Assembly: GCF_000350225.1 (NCBI RefSeq)
Contig: NW_005179281.1
Span: 1 to 64,000 of the forward strand
Reading direction: 5' to 3'
DNA: 64,000 nucleotides
Source of the DNA: Chondrus crispus
Taxonomy: Eukaryota > Rhodophyta > Florideophyceae > Gigartinales > Gigartinaceae
The notes beneath the pieces are model-generated. The model had not been told where the DNA came from, ran no database searches, and saw nothing but the letters and a program-made list of their open reading frames with translations. Below are positions 31,565 through 41,770 of this stretch, in pieces; position 1 is the stretch's first letter, and each line of letters starts with the position of its first letter. The position numbers and the translations under genes are program-made.

Positions 31565-33490
31565 ATGCTTCCTTCTCCACGGGAACACTCAGACGATAGT
31601 GCCACCCGTAGAAGTCCGGGTGTTGGCTTTCCTCGCAAGTCCGAAGTGCCCCGGGGTCTTCCTTCCATACCCCGTCTACCCCCTGTTACCAACCCTGCCG
31701 AGCCGGCCTTCCATCCGGGCTACCATTCCTCTTGGGTAGCCCGCCGTCATCCTTCGCTCGAGGAGCTGCAGAACAAAACTATGCGTGATAAAGCAGCCCT
31801 GGTTGCTTCTGCTCAATGGTTCTCCTCTGTGGGCGTCCGCAACCTCGACGGCATCAAAAATAATTTCGCCGATGATGCGGGCATGTTGCCCGGTAACCTC
31901 CCTTTGCAGGCCATTCACACCTTTGACTGGCGCGCCCGCATCGCTATACCCACCTCCATCCTACGTCACTCCTCCCCGCGCGGTCGCTCTTCCTTATCCC
32001 TGCGCTTCATGGACGCTGTGCTCACTCGGATCGAGATTCTATGGCCGACGCCCCCATACCTTCATGTTACCACTGCGACATTTGGCAATGTCGTACGGAG
32101 GGGGAACGACTCTACCTCCAAAACCTCATCGACTGCACGTTCGGTGACCCCGTATCCGAGGTGGACCGACTGTGGCGCAACCGACGCACCGTCACGACCG
32201 ACGCCATGTTTTGGACCCAAACCATTCTTCCCACAAACTTTCGCCATACAAAGCGCGGACGTATTTTCTTTTTCCGAAATACTGTACGCTTTGAACGTCG
32301 GGTCCGATCCGACACTGGGTACTTTGTACCAGATGATTGAGGCCCGTGAAATTTCCAGACAGCACTGCACCAATCGATACCAACGAACCCCTTCCTGGTG
32401 GAGTTAATACGAGGTATGTCGGGGTTTCTGGGCTGAGTTAGGACCCATCCTGACATATTACGGCAGTCATTTACGCGATCCGCATCACGGGCTGTGGACT
32501 GTGATTCTCACGGAGTGGTGCGTGAAAGTCGCCGCCACCCTCCTGTGGGAAGTTTTCGACTGCTGGCGCCTGTGGCACCTCCCTCCGAAACTCCGCGAAC
32601 AGATGCGTCTCCTCGATTTTTCTGTCCCCCTTGGCGGGTCCGATGTGGACCGTGAAGTGCACGCCCTCCTCGATATGATCGAGACCGTAGCGTGGGATTG
32701 CGTTCCTCCACAAAATGCGTCTCCGTCCTTTTCACGCCAGCGACCCTCTTTTTCCCCTGGTAGAAATCATCTAGCTGCCGGCGACTTCGTGTGGATCAAT
32801 CCCTGGTCCTACTCCCTCTGTTCTGCCTGGGAGGCCCAGATGAGCCGCCGTTTCGGAAATCAACCACCAACCCCCAACGCAGTCACTGTGGTGAACGCAG
32901 ATCCTCGAGAGCCTAAGATGTGCTCTCGACCTTCGGCTCCAAGTTCCCCTCTCCCTGCACCGGTCCGTCCCTCCGCGTCTGATGCCCCTGTGTGCGTCGT
33001 ACTTCCTCCCACGAGCTCGGCGGAAACCTTGTCGCTTCGAGTCGTGTCTTCCTCCGACGTGAATCCAACCTCACTTCCTGCTTCCCCTTCACGCGAGGGA
33101 CAGCTCGTCACACCCGTCCCAACCTTGCCATTGCCGTCATGTACGGCCCCTGTGGCCTTGACCCGCCCTCAGGCTCCTCCGCGCGTCGAGCTTCCTCCTG
33201 CGAGCTGCTCGACGGGAACCATTTCAATCCGGGGAGCACCACCGTCGGCCGGGGATCCGACCCCACGTCCGGCTTCCCCTTCACCTGAGGGTCCGCTCCT
33301 CGTCCCTACCTCGGTCCCTCCATCATCCACAATTCCCAAAGAAAATACCTCTGCTGCCGCCGTTTACCATCGCCTTCTCATGGCTCATGGTGTGGAGGGA
33401 GAAGCTTTCCAGGGAGCGTCCCTAGACGACTTGCGAGTTCGAGCTCGGATTGTCAGCTCCCTTCCAAAGGAAAAATCCCTTGGGGCATAG
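31565..33490 (+). pseudogene. Family A antisense ORF protein, copy 2 (broken)
   Basis: Second copy of the unknown antisense protein. It starts MLPSPREHSDDSATRRSPG and shares with copy 1 SWVARRHPSLEEL, SAQWFSSVG, FADDAGMLPGNLP, IPTSILRH, the WCVKVAATLLWE region and the C-terminal GVEGEAFQGASLDDLRVRAR. The reading frame shifts near 32035 and back near 32320, and a TAA interrupts it at 32405-32407 in the SQYEV region. The middle linker is longer and richer in Pro/Ser than in copy 1. The protein is therefore not made intact from this copy. It lies 124 bases from the end of the 3' LTR. Confidence 0.6.
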
Positions 33491-36400
33491 TCTCGTTGAG
33501 ACGGCGGCCACAGCACTTCCTTGCGACTTGTCCTTCTTTTCCCATCCTGCCCGCATGATAGTCGACTAGCTACTTTATCGTACGACGTTTGGGCGATAAA
33601 AAGAACCCACCTGCGAATCCCCTGTTATTTCCAACTTCCTCCTCTTTTTTTTCTTTCCGCGTACCGTCACTGCGGTCGTACCCCTCTTTTCACCAACTTC
33701 CTCCTCTTTTGCATTTTCAATTTCCCCCAATTTCCTGCACATTCTCTTTCTCCCATCCTCGATGTGCGTCTTTCCTGTCCTCCTCTTTTGTGGTTTACCT
33801 CCTCTTTTTGTCTCTCCCTTTCTACCTCTTCAAATTCCTCACTTACCTCCTCTTTTTCTGGCACATCGGGCATCCTCGAAAACGTCATCAAAACCACCTA
33901 CCACCGCGGCTTCGCAGTCTATTTACATCCTTGTTGACAGCACCAACCAATTCCATAGCAGGGGTCCTGACTCCTCATGAATCACCAGACCGGTGAACTG
34001 TGTCGATACACAACGTCATTCGACATCTTCGTCCATTAGAGGACTCCTTTCGCCCTCCCTCAGTCCGTGCTTCAGTTTTCAGGCAATAGCCGTACACAAA
34101 AAAATTGCAAGAGCTGCGAACACTGTCAACAACTCAATCCGTTTTGCCTTTCGTCTATTTCGGCTGTCGGGGCGGTGATCGATCTAAATTGTTGGTCTTC
34201 CACGATGGCCCTTCCTTCTTTCAACGCATCTTGCAATTCCTTCCTCTGCATAATGACGACGTCCATCCGTTCTCGGGGCTCCTTCGGGGGAAGGTTATTG
34301 TCAATTAAATCCGACAAGACGAGGGGGGTTACGACATCAAAATAAAATAACGTATGGGTCGTCGCCGTCGAGACGCTCAAACCCTCCGGTCCAGCTTGGC
34401 CGCTTCGTCCATTAACACGATTGGGGTCCACTGCACAACCCCTACAATATCAGAGGACCATTTCGCCCTTCATTGCCTTCAAAAGTCACGCGAATTTCGT
34501 AAAAATATTTGACACGTTCATCTCCACGTTTTCGTTCCTCTTCCAACTCATTGGGGATGTCTCGGTGGGCTTCCGCCTCTCCACACGTGCCGTATCGTAA
34601 CATTCTTCCACTCAGTTTCTCCCGATTCCCGTGGTTCGAGGGCTATTACTGTGCCCAGCATCAAGTGTTTCCGCTTCGCGATGCAGGTTATCTCGTCGAT
34701 TCGCGTTCCCCCCTCGCGACCAGGGTGGTTCTACGCTCTGGTCAGCGTCTCTATGCATACATCAACTTACAAAGGCGTATCGAGGCAGGTATCGCCTCGT
34801 GACGCGTCTGCCCTCGGCGAGGACTGTATTTCTCGGTACAAACTGTCGCGAAGTTAAACCATCTGGGGGTGTATGACAAGAGAGAATCCTGTACGTGGAG
34901 CGGCGTCGTCATGTCGGTACTTAAGGATGATCCCCTCATTCCTATCGCTGCCTTGGACTGTTGTTGACGAGGATCGACGCTTGTCGATCTCACGAGCCAC
35001 TGACACCTTGGTCTGGGTGATCCCTGGATCGTTGGTACAGCTGCGAAACCGTCCCCTCCGGTAGCAATTATGGTCTTAGCTGTCTTCGTTTTCCCGTTGC
35101 TTCTGCCATTATTTGGCGAAGCTCCGATGTAAGGTCATGCCCTCGACCAATCCAAAAAAATAAAAGGTAGGAAGAAGGAGAAGAACGCAGCGCGTTCATT
35201 ATGCGCAACAGCGCGCACGCGCACTCGCTCGTAAGCCCTTCCTGAAAAGCGCGGGGCCCGGACCTCGTCCTTTTTTTTCTGTGGACGTCCTTCTCCTCGG
35301 AGTGCGTCCGTGATCCTCATAAATAAGCGCTCACAAGAGTGGCGAGTGCCAGGTGGGCGAGAAAAAAAGAAAGAGGGGGTCTTTGTCGAGCTCTTCCCCT
35401 TTTGGGTGCTGTGGTGTGTCGGGGGATCGGCGGTTGTGGCTTGTGCCAACAAACAGGCATGATATCTCGCGGCGACCATGATTTCCCCAATTCTTGTTAA
35501 TATTTTCAAATGGTGCTTCGCACCTCCTTCCTCGTGCTTTGGCTTGTCGCGCGCTCTCGGTACCAAGTCAAACTACCGTCTCACTTCTCATTTCATCATC
35601 ATTTGTCTGGCGTTCTTTTCTCGATTGTGAGGTTCCAGAATTGATTCTCGTTACCGACGGTGTGTCGACCTCCTTCCTGTGGTCTTCATCCAAGCTCTCC
35701 TTCCCGTGACTTCCTACCGTCCCCTTCATATCCTCGATCGATACGATCTATCAAGTACGTACTCACTACACAGCGCGCGTCCCTCTTTTTGCATAGGCCA
35801 GAGGGCGTGTATTGCCAATGTGGTCCATGATTCCGGTGAAGAGTGCTCCTCTGGGGACCATCACGGAAGCAGAGTGCATAAGCTTTCCTTAAGGATTGTC
35901 ATAATTTTCCCATTGGGATCCCGCGCAGACTCGCTTGCGTCCGATCCCCTGGTGACATAGGGGAGATGCGAGGACGGAAAAAATAATAAAACCAATAGGG
36001 GCTGTGTCGGTACGCTTTTTTCAAGCCAATATCGAGTGTCTCAATGAAACTTGCACCAGGCCCTCGTCCGGGGTTCGAACTCCCTTTCTTAGATTTGACT
36101 CCTTCTCCCAAGGAGCTGACGATACCATTCGTCCCGCGTAGATTAACCTCGAAACAAAACAAAAACCACAAAGACACAGTAGCCGGTTCACGTATACGGT
36201 GAACGTTGCCCCGAGATGTCTCCATCAGTTGGGAGCTTCACCCCGTGGGGCTATTATAATTACGTGTCTCGTCAGTGCCTTCTGCACGGTAAAGGAAAAA
36301 AATAAAAAGTAAAGAGAGTCGCCACGAAAGTAAATCCATGTACAAGGTGGGAGGGCATTCTTCATGGTTTCCGACGTATCCTTTCGCGACAGGGACCATA

Positions 36401-37368
36401 CTGTCCGCTTGGTGCTCATCGGGTCTCGTACGATCCACGCTCGTTCTTTGCGCCTCATTGCGCGCATCCCCACGGGGGAAGGGGCTTCTTCTCTGTTCTC
36501 AATGGAACGCCTTGTTTCGAATCTTGGGTCTACTGTAGGGTTCCCGTTCTCATTATCGTGGCGATAGCCTCCTTCTTAGTTCTTGTAGGTTCTTCTGATC
36601 GACCCCGGCAGTGCGGGGTCGTCTCCTTGACGACACAGAAAATAATAGTAACTGAAACAGAACAATAACAAAACAGAAAAGAGGAAAAGAAAATAAAATA
36701 AAGAAACAAAGAAACGACAGAGTTGAAGAGGAATCATGATGGGTAAGTGCTAAGTAGATCGTCCTGGAAAAAATAGGACCGGTTGTGAGCGTCGACGTCG
36801 GTCACCGCGGGTGAATTCGTAGATGCGCTCTTCTGAGGGTGGTCCCTCTGGACGAGTCTTCGTGCTCGGCGAGCATGGGCAGTGTGTTAGCAGGGAGTGT
36901 GACGATCGGCTTCGTGTGAGGTCGGGTGGGGCTTGGCTGCAGGGCGACTTAGAATAGTTATGTCGCCGACTGTGGCAAACGATCACCACTTATCGTGCGT
37001 ACTGCAGCTGCCGTAATTTTTCCTGCTTTTTGATTATAATTTCACAGCATGGCTGGAATCGACTTCTCACTTGTGTCGCCTGTTCAGCGGGTTGTTGTCG
37101 ACACGCTTATATATGTATATATAATTTGATTTCATCATCCCCCCCACGTGGGCGGACCGTCCGTTCGAAACGTCATTTCTCGTGCGTACCGTGATGAGGC
37201 GTGTGTGTTTTCCGAGAGGCTCAATGCCCCATCCAAGGATACAGTCTCGCTTCTCTGCCTTGCTCTCCTTTCCTTCAAACTCCTTATCTGCGAACCCCGT
37301 AGATGTGTTCCTTCCTCGAAGTTCTGACCTCTCTGATGTCTCTAACCTACTAATTCTATTTACGATGT
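33491..37368. other. Family A 3' region between antisense ORF and pol
   Basis: This is 3.9 kb with no convincing gene. The first 400 bases are CT-rich like 28900-29200. Around 34190-34310 the plus strand reads HPFSGLLRGKVIV and, in another frame, FGGRLLSI. At about 36360-36500 it reads RLIARIPTGEG. These vaguely resemble the later motifs of PIF1-type helicases in the right order, but frames are broken and I would not assign it. A G-run (minus strand GTGGGGGGGATGATG) near 37138 could be an internal polypurine tract. Confidence 0.35.
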
Positions 37369-40300
37369 CTATCCCGGTTGTGCGTGCGAGGCTTGCGTGG
37401 GTAAGGGCAGCCTTTTCCTTCGGAAATATGTGACTACCGCGCTGCGGGTGATCTGCTCAATAGGTTTCCACGTTGCGTCTTCGATGGTATACCCATACAA
37501 CCTCACTTTGAGAATTAATTTCTCCTCGTCGTAGCCGTGGTTCACAATCTTGTCGATCACATACTCCTGGCCCTCGGCTCCTTTTTCCTGCGTGTCCAAC
37601 TGTCCTTCCCCCTTCCGAAGATCTTCCAACTCATCCTCTTCTCTGGACTTTCCGAACTCGCGTAAGTCTGGAGGTGTCTCCGCTGTCGGCGTTCGACCAA
37701 CTAAATTATCCTGGTCCCCCGTCGTAGGCGCACGGGTGTGAGGACGTTCCTCGTCCTCCATTACCTCTCCTTCTTCGTTTAACTCCGGCTCTCCCAGGAA
37801 CTGTAGCGCTTGCCGTAGGCCAGTTATCGGTGCATAGTCCATCGGGCTTGGGGCTAACTCCACCCTGTCTGGCGATACGCGTTCCTCCTGATCGCCAATG
37901 GCAAGGACTACCGTATGTTGATCCGATCTTTTAACTTGATGAGGTCCTGTGGCGACTTGTGCCAGCTTGTGTTTTGGTTCGCTAGACGTGACTTGCTCCT
38001 TCTAGAGGAACACGTAAGACCCCGGCGGGATCTCATACTGCGGCTTGCGAAGGCGTGCGTCGAAATTTTGCTTGTACCGGGCTTGTTCCTTCCGCAAACT
38101 CCTATCGGCGCCTGCATTAGGCTCTCCAACAACGACTGCCATTTCAGGTAGTATGCTCGTGACGAGCTAAAGTTCTCCAAAGGTGGTTGCGCTTGTAACG
38201 CAATGCTTCTCGGCGCCCGAGCTAACACCAGCTCGAAGGGCGCGATGTTTGTAGTTCGATGAACTTGTGTGTTGTAGGCGAACGTCACGGCGTCGCTAAA
38301 TAAGGCCCAGTCCTTCGGATGCTCTCCAACATATTTTCGCAACGCGGAAGCCAGCGTGCGGTTAAACCTCTCAACTTGTCCGTTGGCTTTTCGGGTGGTA
38401 CGTAGTCGTGAACACGTTGCGTATGCAGACAATTCGGCAGACATTCTGAAAGAATCGGGCCGTGAACTGTGTTCCATTGTCGAACAGCAGCTTGACCGGC
38501 GGTCCGTACACGAATACCCAATGGTGAACGAAGGCTTGTGCGATGTGCGCAGCTGATATCTTCTTGAACGGTACGGTTCGTACCAGTTTCGAGTATCGAT
38601 CGCTGATCACGAGAATATACCGATTTCCTCGTTTGGTTGTAATTAGCTCGCCGAGGATGTCGATGGCCACAAACTCCAGCGGAGCTTTGGGCGTGAACAG
38701 CTTCATTTCCCTCGTGTTTCTTCTTAACTTCACCCTTTCCCGCGCACATGCGGCGCAATTCTTCGCGACTGCATAGCAGTCTAGGGCCATCGTAGGCCAA
38801 TAAAAATATCTTCTGAAAGTCTTGTAAAGTTGCCTGCCTCCCGGGTGGCCTGCCAATTTTGCGTAGTGGCTCAACCCTAGAACGCGGTCCCTTAACGATT
38901 GTGGTATCACTACTTGTACAAACTCCGCCGCGGTACGGCATAGAGTTCCTTCGAGTTCCTCGGCCTCCATGCTGAACGTTCTCACCTTTCCGGCGTCCAT
39001 TTCTTCCTTGATGCGGTTGCAGAAGGGGTCGACGGCTTGCTCGCGAATGAGCTCCTCCGGAGTGACAGCTTGGAATTGATCGAGGCGCTCAGAGGCAGTG
39101 CCCCCCTCAAGAGCGAGGATGTCGTCTGCCGCGTCAATACTTTCCTCGTCCTCCACTCTTCCCTCGGCCGGTTCGGCCATAAAGCATGGAATTTCGTCGT
39201 CGATTTCGTCGACGGTTTCTCCTGCGGTCCGTAGTCTTGACAGGGCATCAGCTTGACTATTCGCCTTGCCCTTCTTGTACTTGATTTCGAAATCGAATTC
39301 GGAGAGGCGGAGCCTCCATCGGATTAATCTCCCGCTGGGGTCGGTTACGTTCATCAACCGCCTCAATGAGGCATGGTCGGTATGCACAATGAAGTGCTCG
39401 TCATATAGATATGGTCTTAAAGTCTGTACGGCCCAAATTACCGCTAGACATTCTTTTTCTGAAACGGAGTAGTTTCTCTCGGCTGCAGATAACGTTCTTG
39501 AAAAGAACCGGATGGGTTTACGTTGCGCATCCGGATGTGTCTGAAATAATGCAGCGCCGATTTGATAGTCGCTTGCATCGGTGTCTACCGAGTATGGGAG
39601 GGTTTTGTTCGGCAGCGCCAACACCAGTGGCGCCAAGATAGCGTCTTTGAGCTTGTGAAAAGCTTTTTCGCACGGTTCGTCGAATCCTTCCAACTGGACT
39701 GGTTGTCCCTTCTTCAACAGTTGATTTAGCGGATGCCTGATTCTCGCATAATGCGGAACGAATCTGCGGTAGACATTGCAAAGTCCCAAGAAGCTCCTGA
39801 GCTGGGTCTGCGTTTGAGGGTACCTCACTTGTTCCAATGCGATGGTTCGCGCAGCACTTCCAATGTACCTGGCCGAACGACATGGCCCAGGTACTTGATC
39901 TTTTCGACGAAGAATTTGCACTTGCGAAGCTTGAGCTTCACACCTGCCTTCTCCAATACAGAAAGTATTTCATCCACGTGCACGATGTGCTCCTCCCACG
40001 ACTTGCTAAAAATTATTATGTCGTCTAGATACACCAAACAGCACTTCCAACGGAACGGAGAGAGCAGGATATCCATTGCTCTCTGAAACGTCGCTGGCGC
40101 GTTAGTTAGCCCGAAGGGCATTCTTGAGAAGCGATACAGTCCTGAGTGACACGAAAATGCGGTCTTGTCGTGGTCGCGCTCAGGGATATGCATCTGCCAA
40201 TATCCCGAGATCGCGTCCAACGCGGAGAAAACCTTGGTTTCACCAAGCGAGTCCAGGTACTCATCCATGCGCGGTAAAGGGTACGTGTCCTTTACCGTTA

Positions 40301-40634
40301 CCGCGATTAACCGGTGATAGTCTACGCAAAAGCGCATCGATCCGTCCGGCTTCGGCACTAATAAAACGGGCGACGCTCATTCTGACTGCGCCGGTTCGAT
40401 GACTCCTGCTTCTAACATCTTCTGTACTTCCTCGTCCTCGACCTCCCGAGCTTTTGGACCGGCTCGGTAGGGAGCTTGTGCAATTGGCCTTGTATCCGGG
40501 GCCAGTTCAATCCGGTGAACCGTGGTGTTGATCTCACCGAGGGTCCCATCCCACATGCGGGAATACTTTTTCAACATCCGACGGAATCTTTCGCGCAGCC
40601 GGTCCGGCACGTGGCTCAGGTCAAGTTCCTCCAC
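37369..40634 (-). pseudogene. pol: Family A pol: RT, RNase H, integrase, chromodomain
   Basis: This is a decayed polymerase polyprotein read leftwards. RT begins MEELDLSHVPDRL near 40634 and shows FCVDYHRL, ALDAISGYWQMHI and YLDD near 40030. RNase H (VDTDASDYQIG, YSVSEKECLAV, ALSRL) is near 39260-39590. Integrase has HPGGRQ, CAACAR, FVAIDILGE (first D), LLFDNGTQF (second D) and NGQVERFNR (E) near 38370-38820. A chromodomain (YVIDKIVNHGYDEEK, YTIEDATWKP) ends it near 37430. Lesions are a TGA at 40377-40379 where Trp is expected, and frameshifts near 39830, 38390 and 37900. The gene follows family A protease with a short overlap. Confidence 0.92.
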
Positions 40635-41770
40635 GTCCGGCGGGGAGGCTCAATCCGCCGCTCCGGATTCGTAGTTGCCGTCGCGGAGAGCCTTTCCTCC
40701 CGTTCTCCTTGCTGGTCCTCGCGATCTTGATCCGACGGTTCGCATCTTTTCTCGCCCGTAGGCGTCTTGGTGGAATTAGGAAAATTTTCCTTCTTCCTTT
40801 CTTGAATTCTGAGAACTTCACCAATGGTGGTTTTACTCTCGAGCGCGGCTCTCGGGTGCGGAAATAATTCTGCCACCACTTGGCCTTTTTTCACCCTGAC
40901 AGGGTACGTCCTATCATTCGCAACGAGTAAACGAAATGGCCTGTCAGGCTCAATCTGAACGACACCATTCGTGCACGTAAACCCGTGCCTTTCGTACAAC
41001 GACAAGTACGGCTGAACCACAACCAAGCCCGCCCTCTTCGAGGTGCATTCCACGACGCGTTGCGTCCCTGGCTCGATAGTCGTGTCTCTGGCCACTTTTA
41101 CCTTGGGGGAAATTCGCTCCACCTTTCCGTCATTCTCGTCCTCTCCCGGGACGAGATTCTTCTTCCCTCTTCTCGTCGAGAACCGTCTAACTATCGGAAC
41201 CTCCGAGAAATCCGCCAACTCAACCGTTTTCTTCCTTGGATAAATTGCTTCCACAAACCGGTCACAGTAGTCCGCGCCTAGAATTAGCGGGACGGCTAGT
41301 TTTTCGCATACGATAAACTCGGCTGCCGCCACAAATTTTCCAAGCCTCACAGGCATTCTGATGCTTTCGAGAGTCTGGAGTGGCCTGTTGTTCGCGTCTC
41401 CAATGTCTTGGGTCGGTCCGTAGGACACTACAGATTCCATTCCAGCCGGAAGTTCCGATTTTTGCACAAGGTTTGGTCCCGCGCCGGTGTCTAATACAGA
41501 CAACACCCGGCTCATCAATCCAACCGTTGGTCCAATGTACGCGTAAACTTTGTAGTTTTTTCGCGCAAGAACCAAGATCTTCTCGGGACACTCCCTTCGC
41601 TTAACCCTGTACCAGGGTCTTCGAACTTCTTCCAGCGGATGATCTCGGGCTCGGCTCAAAATTTTCTTGACTTGAGCTGGCCCTTTGGGCTTATCCACCA
41701 ATCCAACAACCTTCTCCTCGAGGCCTGATTTTTCCTTTAGAGACGAGGAACGGAGCTGAGCCCCGGGCAC
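40616..41770 (-). CDS. Family A protease and linker (384 aa)
   Basis: Aspartic protease of the Ty3 element, which cleaves the polyprotein during particle maturation. The active-site motif DTGAG lies at residues 94-98, followed by LILGADYCDRF near 168, the usual second conserved block (ILG). The C-terminal half is the protease-RT linker domain (KRAGLVVVQPYLSLYERHG). The ORF overlaps the 3' end of gag by 34 bases in a different frame, which fits expression by ribosomal frameshifting. It also overlaps the start of the RT frame. It has no internal stop, unlike the rest of pol. Confidence 0.85.
   Translation of the reverse strand: MPGAQLRSSSLKEKSGLEEKVVGLVDKPKGPAQVKKILSRARDHPLEEVRRPWYRVKRRECPEKILVLARKNYKVYAYIGPTVGLMSRVLSVLDTGAGPNLVQKSELPAGMESVVSYGPTQDIGDANNRPLQTLESIRMPVRLGKFVAAAEFIVCEKLAVPLILGADYCDRFVEAIYPRKKTVELADFSEVPIVRRFSTRRGKKNLVPGEDENDGKVERISPKVKVARDTTIEPGTQRVVECTSKRAGLVVVQPYLSLYERHGFTCTNGVVQIEPDRPFRLLVANDRTYPVRVKKGQVVAELFPHPRAALESKTTIGEVLRIQERKKENFPNSTKTPTGEKRCEPSDQDREDQQGEREERLSATATTNPERRIEPPRRTWRNLT

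Noticed and set aside
34126-34431. Minus-strand 101-codon ORF (MDPNRVNGRSGQ...)
   Set aside because: It is opposite to the possible helicase remnant, with no homolog in the first copy; treated as chance.
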